Positions 1 through 6,775 are shown, numbered from the stretch's first letter. The stretch: DNA of 21,847 nucleotides from Prevotella sp. CAG:1058 (GCA_000433175.1 HF986728.1:14166-36012); one strand, 5' to 3'. The notes: a model not told the origin generated them from the sequence alone. Numbers and translations are program-made.

Positions 1-49
1 TGCAACTGTATATATTTTATCCGTCCATCGTGCAAGAGGCACGCACCGG

Positions 50-967
50 TCACTTCTGCCTCAACACCTGGTAACGCTTCTGGCGCTTTGCCTTGAAGTC
101 GTATTTGAACACATGCTTGCACAGCTTCACCCAGTTGAAGCGCAATACATATCTTAACCACTTAAGCACGGGCAGCCGTTTGGAGGCGTAAAGGTCCTTG
201 TCAATGTAGACGTAATAAAGGTCGGCAAGGGTGTCGAACGCCGAAAAGTCCTTAGGACAGGCCTTGTACAGCCACTCTTCGGCGATGAAACGGTCGGTGG
301 CGATGCGGTTCTCGGGGAACGGCGGCAGGCGGCGCACATAGTCGGAACGCACCCACCAAAAGTTGCCTGCATAGAGATAATAGGGCTTGGGATAAGGCGG
401 CAGACGGTAACAGCCGTAAGTATCATAGCCGGCAGACAGCACGTTGACCGCCACACGCCACTTGTCGAAGAGGAAATACTCCATCATCTTGCGCCACGCA
501 TCAATGTTGCGGCGCAGACTGAGGTAATTACGGTCGTGGTCGTCGCCGCCATAGTATGATACGCCCTTTGTGTGGAAATAATAGAAAAAGCAGTCTTCTT
601 CGCAACTCTTGGCACGTATGAACTCGAGCGCAGGATACTCGAACTTCATCGGGTCGGTCTTAACGGAGATGAACTCAACCTTGTCACCGCCTATCATCCG
701 GCGCAGCTCCTCAACCTCGGACGTGTCTTTCACGATACAACTTACATACAGCTTCAGCGTAGCATCATACAGTCCGCAGGCTTTCAGTCCTGCCACCTGG
801 TCGGCAACAAGCTCACGCCACCCCTTGTCGCAAAACACATGGTAGACGCCGTAGACAGGCCTGCCCGTCTCGGGGGCATGCTCCCAAGGCGAAAGGTCAT
901 ACCGCTGCACGGCACGAAACACGGTGTTGTAGGCCGTAAAGGCCGCTTTCTTTATTATGTTTGCCAT
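50..967 (-). CDS. putative glycosyltransferase of a surface polysaccharide locus
   Basis: 305 residues, ATG at 967 with a purine-rich stretch just before it. I do not recognise a named family with certainty. Segments such as CFFYYFHTKGVSYYGG (about residues 125-140), YLYAGNFWWVRSDYVRRLP (about 197-215) and a nearby acidic ENRIATDRFIAEEWLY stretch resemble Bacteroidetes glycosyltransferase-like proteins of polysaccharide and LPS clusters, where aromatic and acidic residues line a sugar-nucleotide site. The C-terminus is strongly basic, which would suit peripheral membrane binding. No signal peptide or membrane segment is seen. It follows the GT4-type gene by 70 bases with no promoter box between them, so the two are probably one transcript. 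The role in glycan assembly is inferred from neighbours and motif resemblance. Confidence 0.6.
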   Translation of the reverse strand: MANIIKKAAFTAYNTVFRAVQRYDLSPWEHAPETGRPVYGVYHVFCDKGWRELVADQVAGLKACGLYDATLKLYVSCIVKDTSEVEELRRMIGGDKVEFISVKTDPMKFEYPALEFIRAKSCEEDCFFYYFHTKGVSYYGGDDHDRNYLSLRRNIDAWRKMMEYFLFDKWRVAVNVLSAGYDTYGCYRLPPYPKPYYLYAGNFWWVRSDYVRRLPPFPENRIATDRFIAEEWLYKACPKDFSAFDTLADLYYVYIDKDLYASKRLPVLKWLRYVLRFNWVKLCKHVFKYDFKAKRQKRYQVLRQK

Positions 968-1037
968 TTTTCTTGTTCACTTTTCGTTCTTTCCACCGGC
1001 CGCAACGACAGGCTGACAAGGCACGGCAGGCAGCACA

Positions 1038-2132
1038 TCAGTAGCGGTAAAGTGCCTCGTAAGCCTCCTGCATGCGCCTTATGCCGAACTTCTCGACGGC
1101 GAAAGCCTTTGCCTTGCGTCCCAAATCGTCGCCGCCAGTACGCCTCTTCAGGTTCCTGAATATTGCCATGTACTGGCCCATGTCGTTGCCCTTGACGCAC
1201 AAAGGCCAGTCGGGCGGCAGCGTGTCGCGCAGGCCGGGACAACTGTTGGCAATGACCGGAAGGCCCGCAAGGCTTGCTTCAATCGACATTATGCTAAGTC
1301 CCTCGAACTCGGACGGCATGAGCAGATAGTCGAACGACGACAGGTAAGCGGCCAGACCGTGGACAGGCGGACGCAGAGTGACGCACGGCAACGGGGCAAG
1401 CTCGTGTTCAATGTCGGCACGCAGGCTGCCGTCGCCTATAATGTGGAAATGGAAACGGCCGTCGTCCTTGAGCCGCTTGATAATGCTTATCAGTGTGGAA
1501 ACGCCCTTCTGAGGCTCGAAACGCCCGGCAAACAATATGTTTATCTTGCCACGGAGCAGTCCGTCGTAAGGCTTTTGGGGCGTGTCGCCCACGCCGTTGT
1601 ATATCATCGGGGCGCGCTGACGGTACTCTTTCTCATAATTGTCGCGTACCGACACGGATATTGCCACGTTGGAGTCGTGGCGTATGAAGAAGCGTTCCAC
1701 ACGTCGGCCGGTATTCTCCAGTCCGCTCCAGAGCCTGGTGTTGTGTATTGTCCTGACGACCTTGCAGCCATGGAGCAGGCGCGGAAAGAGGGTGAAAAAC
1801 CACCATACGGCAAGGTCGGGCATTTCAGTATGGCTGTGGATTACGGCAGGGCGGTGTTTAAGGAACAAGGGCAGAAACCACAACGGGAAAGTCATGGCGG
1901 CCAGGCGCTCGAAAATATAATGGAAACGGACATCGGGCACGAAAGCACGATGATACCTTATGCCGCAGTCCTGAAGTTCGCGTATGAACACACGGGTGAA
2001 CGGCGAACGCGCCCTGACAAGCTCGACGACGTGATACTCCATGTCCGCCGTCTTGGACTTGGCAATGTTCACCGCCACACGCTCGGCTCCACCGACATCG
2101 AAATGAGATATTATGTGGAATACTTTTTTCAT
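1038..2132 (-). CDS. glycosyltransferase, GT4-type (GT-B fold)
   Basis: 364 residues, ATG at 2132. The N-terminus MKKVFHIISHFDVGGAERVA is the typical opening of GT4 enzymes, with the glycine-rich acceptor-side loop. In the C-terminal half, NILFAGRFEPQKGVSTLISI (about residues 193-212) and EFEGLSIMSIEASLAGLPVI (about 277-297) give the nucleotide-sugar-binding elements, including the E-x7-E-like pair. Family members transfer a sugar from a nucleotide donor to a growing glycan at the inner face of the cytoplasmic membrane. The donor and acceptor cannot be told from sequence. It has its own well-formed promoter just upstream (2146-2177), and the next glycosyltransferase-like gene follows 70 bases downstream. 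Length is normal for the family. Confidence 0.9.
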   Translation of the reverse strand: MKKVFHIISHFDVGGAERVAVNIAKSKTADMEYHVVELVRARSPFTRVFIRELQDCGIRYHRAFVPDVRFHYIFERLAAMTFPLWFLPLFLKHRPAVIHSHTEMPDLAVWWFFTLFPRLLHGCKVVRTIHNTRLWSGLENTGRRVERFFIRHDSNVAISVSVRDNYEKEYRQRAPMIYNGVGDTPQKPYDGLLRGKINILFAGRFEPQKGVSTLISIIKRLKDDGRFHFHIIGDGSLRADIEHELAPLPCVTLRPPVHGLAAYLSSFDYLLMPSEFEGLSIMSIEASLAGLPVIANSCPGLRDTLPPDWPLCVKGNDMGQYMAIFRNLKRRTGGDDLGRKAKAFAVEKFGIRRMQEAYEALYRY

Positions 2133-2145
2133 GCCTTACCTTATG

Positions 2146-2177
2146 CAAAGGTATAAAAAATCAGCCTGACAATCAAA
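2146..2177 (-). promoter_or_regulatory. Bacteroidetes-type promoter for the GT4 gene
   Basis: On the minus strand TTTG (2177-2174), then exactly 20 bases, then TACCTTTG (2153-2146). This matches the published Bacteroides consensus TTTG/TAnnTTTG. The expected start of transcription is about 2142, about ten bases before the ATG at 2132, so the leader would be very short. It lets the glycosyltransferase pair be expressed independently of the phosphatase gene upstream. Confidence 0.75.
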
Positions 2178-2258
2178 CCAGGATTAATCTTTTTCCTTTT
2201 TTAACGGTGCGGCGGACTGCCTGCTGCCACGGCGGCAAACTGCACCAGCGACGCGGCA

Positions 2259-2281
2259 CCGTGCGGCATGAAACCGCACGG
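2259..2281 (-). terminator. GC-rich hairpin after the phosphatase gene
   Basis: CCGTGCGG (2259-2266) and CCGCACGG (2274-2281) form a perfect 8-bp stem with a 7-base loop, starting five bases beyond the phosphatase stop codon. No run of T follows on the minus strand, so it may be a weak or factor-assisted terminator, or only an mRNA 3' end stabiliser. It is followed by the independent promoter of the GT4 gene, which fits a transcription unit boundary. Confidence 0.4.
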
Positions 2282-2285
2282 CACG

Positions 2286-2795
2286 TCACTCCGCCATGAA
2301 CATGCGGCTGATTATGCCGTCGCAGGCATCTTCTATCAGGTCGAGAGCAAGCTCGAAGCCCTCTGGTCCGCCGTAATAGGGGTCGGGCACAGTGTCGTAT
2401 CCGGGGTGGCGGGTCATGAAGTCGGCGGCGCACAATACCTTTGCACGCTCGGCATCGTTGCGCGCAATGCGCCTGAGGTCGGCCATGTTCTCATGGTCCA
2501 TGCCGAAAATATAGTCGAAACGGGCGAAGTCGGCCGGCTTTATCTGCCGCGCACGGCTGCTTATATCGTAGCCGCGGCGCGCGCCATGCTCGCGCATGCG
2601 GCGGTCGGGCAGTTGCCCCTCGTGCCACGAGCCTATGCCGGCGGAGTCGACAAAGTAGTCGTCAGAGAAGGGAAAAGCCTCGTCCAGCTTCAATTTCATT
2701 ATGGCCTCGGCCGCCGGAGAGCGGCAGATGTTGCCGAGGCAGACAAAGAGTATTTTGTATTTCTTATTATAATTCAATGAGTTATATTCTTTCAT
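2286..2795 (-). CDS. low-molecular-weight protein tyrosine phosphatase, chimeric 5' end
   Basis: 169 residues. The P-loop C(x)5R is C19-L-G-N-I-C-R25 followed by S26, and the general-acid loop appears as TVPDPYYGG (about residues 130-138). Together these define the LMW-PTP family. Members in polysaccharide loci (Wzb/Etp type) dephosphorylate the tyrosine kinase that drives capsule export. That role is inferred here and no kinase of that type is in the window. The striking point is the start. Sequence up to 2747 is host gene, but the ATG at 2795 and the codons down to the core repeat (2747-2734) belong to the inserted element. They encode MKEYNSLNYNKKYKIL in frame. The original host start (MKSIL...) is stranded at 12571. 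The chimera is 11 residues longer than the inferred original 158. The first beta strand (KILFV) and the whole active site are kept, so it is probably functional. Confidence 0.93.
   Translation of the reverse strand: MKEYNSLNYNKKYKILFVCLGNICRSPAAEAIMKLKLDEAFPFSDDYFVDSAGIGSWHEGQLPDRRMREHGARRGYDISSRARQIKPADFARFDYIFGMDHENMADLRRIARNDAERAKVLCAADFMTRHPGYDTVPDPYYGGPEGFELALDLIEDACDGIISRMFMAE
2734..2747. repeat. left attachment site core (attL)
   Basis: CCGAGGCAGACAAA, identical to 12543-12556 in the same orientation. On the minus strand it is TTTGTCTGCCTCGG and encodes FVCLG, the strand leading into the LMW-PTP P-loop. To its left the phosphatase gene continues with NICRSP. To its right the sequence becomes AT-rich element DNA. 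The core identity stops at exactly 14 bases on both sides. Confidence 0.88.
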
Positions 2796-2804
2796 ACATG
2801 TTCA

Positions 2805-2823
2805 GTTTACATTGTGGTTTACA
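2805..2823 (+). repeat. end-proximal repeat, possible integrase arm-type site
   Basis: GTTTACATTGTGGTTTACA, matching 12416-12434 (GTTTACCTTGTGGTTTACA) at 18 of 19 positions in the same orientation. Each copy itself contains two GTTTAC half-units. One lies about 60 bases inside attL, the other about 110 bases inside attR. Paired motifs inside both ends of an integrative element are typical of sites bound by the N-terminal arm domain of the integrase. That function is inference. Confidence 0.55.
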
Positions 2824-2865
2824 ATATATTATTGCTATAAACAACATTGTTCCATTAGCTCATTG

Positions 2866-2873
2866 CAAAAGTA
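2866..2873 (-). promoter_or_regulatory. possible element promoter driving the phosphatase gene
   Basis: TACTTTTG on the minus strand fits the TAnnTTTG box. Transcription would begin near 2862 and run through the new ATG at 2795. No TTTG is seen 19-21 bases upstream, so only one of the two boxes is present. If active, the phosphatase would be under element rather than host control. Confidence 0.35.
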
Positions 2874-2987
2874 ATAAATAAAAATCGTAATAAGGTAGGT
2901 ATCCTCGCTTTCAGTATAGAATGTTTGGTATTGAACTATTATGAAGCATTCGTTACTTGTACGTTTCACAAAAATTATATGGAAATT

Positions 2988-4655
2988 TTATATATGTAAC
3001 GGATGAAGCATAAGTTGTCCATCCTTATCTATATAAAAATCATAATCCCCGTTTCCTATCTTTTTGAGCAAAGAAATTGCATCCTCATCGCCTTCTTGGG
3101 CTAATCCTTTAAGTTGCAGCACATAATCGGTAATGAGGTCTTTGAGCAACCTGTTTTGTTCCATGAGTTTTTCCATACATTCTTTGCCATAGTAGTCAAC
3201 CGATATGTCGGGGTGCAATCCATATTTCCGATACACGGCTGTCATTACCTGTTTAACGACTTCTTCCGTACACTTTTCATTCTGTTTCACATCCAACACA
3301 ACAATGGCATCATGAATCGAAATAACCTTGAATTTCTTGGCATACAACCCGACTAAGATTTTACCGAATAATTCACTCTCTATCTTCATCATATCATTTG
3401 CGAGCTTTGTACGGTTTTCTCTCTTAGAATCAAGCACAACTGTATAGACATTAGGAAAATCCTTTGCAAATATCTTGGCGTATTCCTTGCCTCTTGCTGT
3501 CAGTTTCTTACTATAAAAGACCTCTCTAAACATCAAGACCTTTATATCAGAGCGAAGCAAATTCTTCTCATCCACCATTTCTTTTGGTATGGTAACGTCC
3601 CAAAACAAGCCCATTGAAGTCAAGTACATATAGTATAACACATCTATTGGGATGGATTTTATATTTTCTTCCTCTATATTATTTGTTATCAATATTTTGC
3701 GTAGAAATCGCCTAACATTATGAGATTCTACATTGGACGTATATATTTGCTCGTATATTGGGTAAATCTTATCCATCAAAGAGGTGGGAATATTATAGTA
3801 TGACATTAAGATTGAGTTAAACAATAAAGGATGAGAGTTATGTACGTCTAATGAATATTTGATATTAAGGAAAGGTTTAAGTAATCTTGGAGTAGATGTA
3901 GCTATGGAGTATATTCTCTTGTTATCATCTATGGAAGTAATATGAAAATCACCATCCATATACCTGTCTATCACTCTTACATAATATTCATTGGATTTAT
4001 CTGTTGGAAATACGTGTGAAGTGACAAATGAAACAGCTTCATCTACATATTGAAGTTTAAGATATTTGAGGCTGTCATTATAGCGAGAATATAAGTAATC
4101 ATTTTCAAGTCTTTGCTTGTTGTCCTGTTCTTCTTTGGTTTGAAATGGCAATAGGCATTTGTTAAGTTTGGCATCGTAGTCTGATAGATATGAAGAAGGA
4201 CGCAAGGTGTATGTAAATCTTACGTTTGGCGCAAAATAATAACCGTATGTCTTTTCGTCCAAAGAATAATAACCATCAGAATGCAATATACCCATCTTAA
4301 AAAGATTATCTAACATCTTCCTGTAATCTTTTCCAAAGACATTTTGAAGTATCGCAGAATGTAAATACGCCATGCCATTATCATTATTGAGGACACGCTT
4401 AATTATGGTGTGAATAAGGAATTCGTATTTCTTGGCCAAAAGTTTTTCACGCTTTACAACGGTTTTCTTTTCCTCTTTTACCTCATCACATTCAGACATT
4501 GGAGCATTAGGCAACTGTATCTTCGGCATAATTTTAGGAGCGGATTTACTATACAGTCCGTATGTTTTTTCTGCCTTGACATAGTTGCTGACTATATCAT
4601 CTATGGAATAATCCTTTAAGCCCCATATTTTCTTTGTGTAGAGAGATTTTTTCAT
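2988..4655 (-). CDS. putative minimal family-A-like DNA polymerase / replication protein
   Basis: 555 residues, ATG at 4655. I do not recognise it as a named family, but three segments in the right order resemble the polymerase motifs of family A. Motif A: SLDVHNSHPLLF with D270. Motif B (O helix, R-x3-K-x3-F-x3-aromatic): RSDIKVLMFREVFYS with R368, K372, F376 and F380/Y381. Motif C: VISIHDAIVVLD with H448-D449, like the HDE of PolA. Between B and C, FAKDFPNVYTVV and a helix with MMKIESELFG also fit PolA organisation. There is no exonuclease domain. The N-terminal 240 residues are basic, and residues 75-135 could hold a winged-helix-like DNA-binding part. If correct it would copy the element DNA or act in its replication. 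It is read divergently from the NUMOD3 gene. Motif resemblance is by eye, so the assignment is tentative. Confidence 0.5.
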   Translation of the reverse strand: MKKSLYTKKIWGLKDYSIDDIVSNYVKAEKTYGLYSKSAPKIMPKIQLPNAPMSECDEVKEEKKTVVKREKLLAKKYEFLIHTIIKRVLNNDNGMAYLHSAILQNVFGKDYRKMLDNLFKMGILHSDGYYSLDEKTYGYYFAPNVRFTYTLRPSSYLSDYDAKLNKCLLPFQTKEEQDNKQRLENDYLYSRYNDSLKYLKLQYVDEAVSFVTSHVFPTDKSNEYYVRVIDRYMDGDFHITSIDDNKRIYSIATSTPRLLKPFLNIKYSLDVHNSHPLLFNSILMSYYNIPTSLMDKIYPIYEQIYTSNVESHNVRRFLRKILITNNIEEENIKSIPIDVLYYMYLTSMGLFWDVTIPKEMVDEKNLLRSDIKVLMFREVFYSKKLTARGKEYAKIFAKDFPNVYTVVLDSKRENRTKLANDMMKIESELFGKILVGLYAKKFKVISIHDAIVVLDVKQNEKCTEEVVKQVMTAVYRKYGLHPDISVDYYGKECMEKLMEQNRLLKDLITDYVLQLKGLAQEGDEDAISLLKKIGNGDYDFYIDKDGQLMLHPLHI

Positions 4656-4687
4656 TTCAGCGTGATATTTATAAGTAAATATAAGGA

Positions 4688-4707
4688 TAGTTCAATATAG
4701 TTCAATA
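4688..4707 (+). repeat. tandem decamer ahead of the NUMOD3 gene
   Basis: TAGTTCAATA occurs twice head to tail (4688-4697, 4698-4707), three bases before the ATG at 4711 and in the divergent gap that also serves the polymerase-like gene. A third exact copy lies inverted at 2929-2938, beyond the other end of the polymerase-like gene. The 10-base period equals one helical turn, as in operators or iteron-like sites. Function is inferred. Confidence 0.5.
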
Positions 4708-4710
4708 GAT

Positions 4711-4881
4711 ATGGCAAAAAGATTTAGCAGGAAAGTGTCTGACGCTACAAGATTCAAAATGCGTTTGGCGAAGCAAGGTAGAAAGAATCCAATGTTCGGT
4801 AAAAAGCACACCGATGAGACAAAAGAAAAGATAAGCAAGGCGTTAACTGAATATTGGCACAAAATTTTACCCTTAAATTGA
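4711..4881 (+). CDS. small NUMOD3-type DNA-binding protein
   Basis: 56 residues, ATG at 4711, TGA at 4881. The segment NPMFGKKHTDETKEKISKAL (residues 27-46) is a clear NUMOD3 motif, and the preceding VSDATRFKMRLAKQG (9-23) looks like a second, degenerate helix of the same kind. NUMOD3 is normally a modular DNA-binding unit attached to GIY-YIG or HNH homing endonucleases, where it contacts the minor groove. Here no nuclease domain is present, so this is a free-standing binder. It is very basic (many K and R). It is read divergently from the polymerase-like gene and lies directly behind a tandem decamer, so an autoregulatory or replication-accessory role is possible. The reverse frame over this region has no such motif and is taken as a shadow. 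Confidence 0.72.
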   Translation: MAKRFSRKVSDATRFKMRLAKQGRKNPMFGKKHTDETKEKISKALTEYWHKILPLN

Positions 4882-5014
4882 TATTTTAAGGTGTAAGTGC
4901 CGATATTTTCAGTTTCAATGCGAACAAGTTGCATACAATCAATTAGTTACATAGATATTTTATGATTTATAGACACTTCAAAACATACACATATCATCGT
5001 TGCTCACTTGTCTA

Positions 5015-5920
5015 TTATCTATTTTTTGAGAAAACAAAAAAGTAAGAATGGAATTTGCGTGCATGGCGTTGGATTGTGCCACGAGTTCTTATCATTCTTG
5101 TTTTTGCTGTCAAAATAAACATATCCTCTAAATTAAACCCTATCTCAAACGCTTTATTTTGCACATAGTTTCCAAGCCATATTTGTTTATTATCAAGAAG
5201 AAGATCCATTGTCTTGTAGACTAAAAAACCATCTTTGGATAGTAATCTCCAAGCAAGTTGCAACATATCAATATTAGTTTGCAACAATTCATTCAATGTA
5301 TTGAAATGGCTGAATCTTTGTGCGATTTTGGAATGTTCTGCATTCTTTTCTGACTTTACCACAAAAGGCAAGTCTATGACCACAGAGTGAAGTGAATTTT
5401 CTGTTATTTGAGTAACTTCACTCAAAGATTTGACATCATCAGATTGGGGATATTTATCATACCTTAAATTGGGCTTTGGAAGATGGAGATAAAAGTTTCC
5501 AATACTATATGTGAGGTCACAATCAAAAGTACGTTGCTTGATATATAAACGTAATATATTAGACAAAATTACATCTTGACTATCTGATACGCTCTTAATG
5601 ATAAATCTCTGCTTTCTTGTATTAAACATTGATAGTTTAGAACTATCATTATTTAATTCATCTAAATCCGTATGCAAATACTTCTTTACTGTATTGATTG
5701 AATGGCCTGTTAGCTTTGACAATTCTCTTATGGATATGTTCGGATGGGAATCTTTAATTTCAGACAATTTTCTTTTAATCAGAATGCCATTATCTAACCT
5801 CCTGTCTATTCCATTAGCCCTAATATACCAACGAATAGCAGCGACAGTGACATGATTATTCACAGCATTTTCTTTTACAGATAAAAGAGGATTATATACT
5901 ATCTTACTTTTATATGACAT
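5015..5920 (-). CDS. HTH-DNA methyltransferase-like fusion with variant motif IV (DLPF)
   Basis: 301 residues. Residues about 24-82 hold HTH-like helices, the clearest being ISIRELSKLTGHSINTVKKY (62-81). From about 134 onward the protein follows the layout of phage and mobile-element DNA methylases: DLTYSIGNFYLHLPKP, then SVVIDLPFVV (motif IV at 183-186), AQRFSHFNTLNEL, a KDGFLVYKTMD strand, NKAFEIGFNLEDMFILTAKTRM, and the terminal HARKFHSYFFVF. In active relatives motif IV is DPPF or DPPY. Here the first proline is leucine, which may alter or reduce catalysis. Family members methylate adenine or cytosine exocyclic amino groups. No restriction nuclease is adjacent, so it is an orphan. The HTH suggests sequence-specific binding, perhaps as a regulator. 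It lies four bases after the small gene at 5925-6149, so the two are co-transcribed. Confidence 0.75.
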   Translation of the reverse strand: MSYKSKIVYNPLLSVKENAVNNHVTVAAIRWYIRANGIDRRLDNGILIKRKLSEIKDSHPNISIRELSKLTGHSINTVKKYLHTDLDELNNDSSKLSMFNTRKQRFIIKSVSDSQDVILSNILRLYIKQRTFDCDLTYSIGNFYLHLPKPNLRYDKYPQSDDVKSLSEVTQITENSLHSVVIDLPFVVKSEKNAEHSKIAQRFSHFNTLNELLQTNIDMLQLAWRLLSKDGFLVYKTMDLLLDNKQIWLGNYVQNKAFEIGFNLEDMFILTAKTRMIRTRGTIQRHARKFHSYFFVFSKNR

Positions 5921-5924
5921 AAAT

Positions 5925-6149
5925 TCACATCTTCTTTTCTTTGGTTATCAAGAAACCTTGCCTTATGGTACATTTATCAGTTGCTATTGTACCTAATTTG
6001 GCTAAGTTGTTCTTAGTTTTATAATAAGAAATGCCTAATTCATCTTCAGTAAAGTCATCAAACAGCCTTGAAATGCTACCATAATACAAATGTTTATCTC
6101 CTATTTGAAGATGTACAACTTTTCTTTCCTGTTTCTTCTTTTCTTCCAT
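5925..6149 (-). CDS. small conserved mobile-element protein, unknown function
   Basis: 74 residues from ATG 6149 (MEEKKKQERKVVHLQIGDKH). The frame stays open to another ATG at 6212 (95 residues). I prefer 6149 because a TATCTTTG promoter box lies at 6178-6171, inside the longer version, with transcription expected near 6167. The core VVHLQIGDKHLYYGSISRLF followed by a region ending KCTIRQGFLITKEK resembles short unnamed proteins seen in Bacteroidetes mobile elements. No catalytic motif or membrane segment is visible. It ends four bases before the methyltransferase ATG, so it is the first gene of that two-gene unit and may be its partner. Confidence 0.6.
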   Translation of the reverse strand: MEEKKKQERKVVHLQIGDKHLYYGSISRLFDDFTEDELGISYYKTKNNLAKLGTIATDKCTIRQGFLITKEKKM

Positions 6150-6170
6150 AGATTCAGTGATATTTGGGAA

Positions 6171-6178
6171 CAAAGATA
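6171..6178 (-). promoter_or_regulatory. -7 box for the small gene and methyltransferase
   Basis: TATCTTTG on the minus strand, about 20 bases ahead of the ATG at 6149. The same octamer serves the two plus-strand promoters at 6263-6270 and 6768-6775 and precedes the putative RNA at 8188-8195. A good TTTG box at the right distance is not seen. Confidence 0.4.
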
Positions 6179-6239
6179 AACTTTTTCGTTCAAATATTGC
6201 ATATTTGCCCATACTTTAGTTTTCTTTAGCAGCCAATAT

Positions 6240-6270
6240 TTTGCCATTATTTAATATATGCCTATCTTTG
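6240..6270 (+). promoter_or_regulatory. Bacteroidetes-type promoter, copy 1
   Basis: TTTG (6240-6243), 19 bases, TATCTTTG (6263-6270). This is a full consensus promoter for the gene at 6317. The stretch ATTATTTAATATATGCC just before the octamer recurs in the promoter at 6744-6775. Confidence 0.72.
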
Positions 6271-6316
6271 CAGTAGAAAAAGTAATCAAAACGTTCACAA
6301 TTAAACAGATACAGTT

Positions 6317-6646
6317 ATGATACAAGCAATCGTAGTCAAAGGTGCAACATCAGTAAGGGCAACCGTTATAGCAAACCGTACCAAATCAGAAGAAATGGGA
6401 GTAATGAAAGCTCTGATGATAGAAAATTTGAAAACAAAACTTCAAAACGGTATTGCCCATTTCACTTTCATAAAGAAGAATGGAGAACTAAGGGAATGTT
6501 GGGGAACAACGCAACCTAATCTTGCAAAGGCCAAGACAAACGGCAATGGTGAAAGCAGGGAGAACTATTGCACAACTGCCTTTTATGATGTAGAGAAAGG
6601 AACTTGGCGAAGTTTCAGATGGGAATCGTTGGTTGAGGTATTCTAA
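6317..6646 (+). CDS. small WYL_2/DUF2693-like protein (SH3-type barrel)
   Basis: 109 residues, ATG at 6317. The second half, with HFTFIKKNGELRECWGTT, then a linker, then YCTTAFYDVEKGTWRSFRWE, is the pattern of the WYL_2 (DUF2693) family of small SH3-barrel proteins common in Bacteroidetes phages and integrated elements. The molecular role of the family is not established, though the fold suggests ligand or nucleic acid binding. The gene has its own full promoter (6240-6270) and its own terminator (6657-6690), so it is a single-gene unit. No signal peptide or membrane segment. Confidence 0.72.
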   Translation: MIQAIVVKGATSVRATVIANRTKSEEMGVMKALMIENLKTKLQNGIAHFTFIKKNGELRECWGTTQPNLAKAKTNGNGESRENYCTTAFYDVEKGTWRSFRWESLVEVF

Positions 6647-6656
6647 TTCAACTTGC

Positions 6657-6690
6657 AAAGGGTGTCAGCTAATGGCATCCTTTTTATTTT
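6657..6690 (+). terminator. intrinsic terminator
   Basis: AAAGGGTGTC (6657-6666) pairs with GGCATCCTTT (6674-6683) over 10 bp with two G-U pairs and a 7-base loop, followed by a T-rich tail (TTTTTATTTT, 6681-6690). It lies 11 bases after the stop of the gene at 6317-6646. Confidence 0.75.
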
Positions 6691-6743
6691 GTTGACTGTC
6701 AAGCAATAAACTATCCAACTTTAGCATACTTTAGATCGAATAA

Positions 6744-6775
6744 TTTGGCTATTATTTAATATATGCCTATCTTTG
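6744..6775 (+). promoter_or_regulatory. Bacteroidetes-type promoter, copy 2
   Basis: TTTG (6744-6747), 20 bases, TATCTTTG (6768-6775). The 17 bases ATTATTTAATATATGCC before the octamer are identical to copy 1, and ATACTTTAG lies upstream in both copies (6211-6219 and 6726-6734). The distance from that nonamer to the octamer differs by exactly 10 bases between the copies. It drives the genes from 6823. Confidence 0.72.

Noticed and set aside
1359..2156. Long plus-strand open frame opposite the GT4 gene
   Set aside because: It is antisense to a clear GT4 glycosyltransferase and has no motifs. GC-rich host genes give such shadows, as at 2268-2780, 12581-13183 and 15759-16598.
2734..2747. Insertion at a tRNA gene
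   Set aside because: No tRNA cloverleaf is seen at either end. The core lies in a protein-coding sequence.
4692..4934. Minus-strand open frame of 80 residues over the NUMOD3 gene
   Set aside because: No motif, while the plus strand encodes a clear NUMOD3 segment in the same bases.
5015..6149. Restriction-modification system
   Set aside because: No restriction endonuclease or specificity subunit is next to the methyltransferase-like gene. The small partner shows no nuclease motif.
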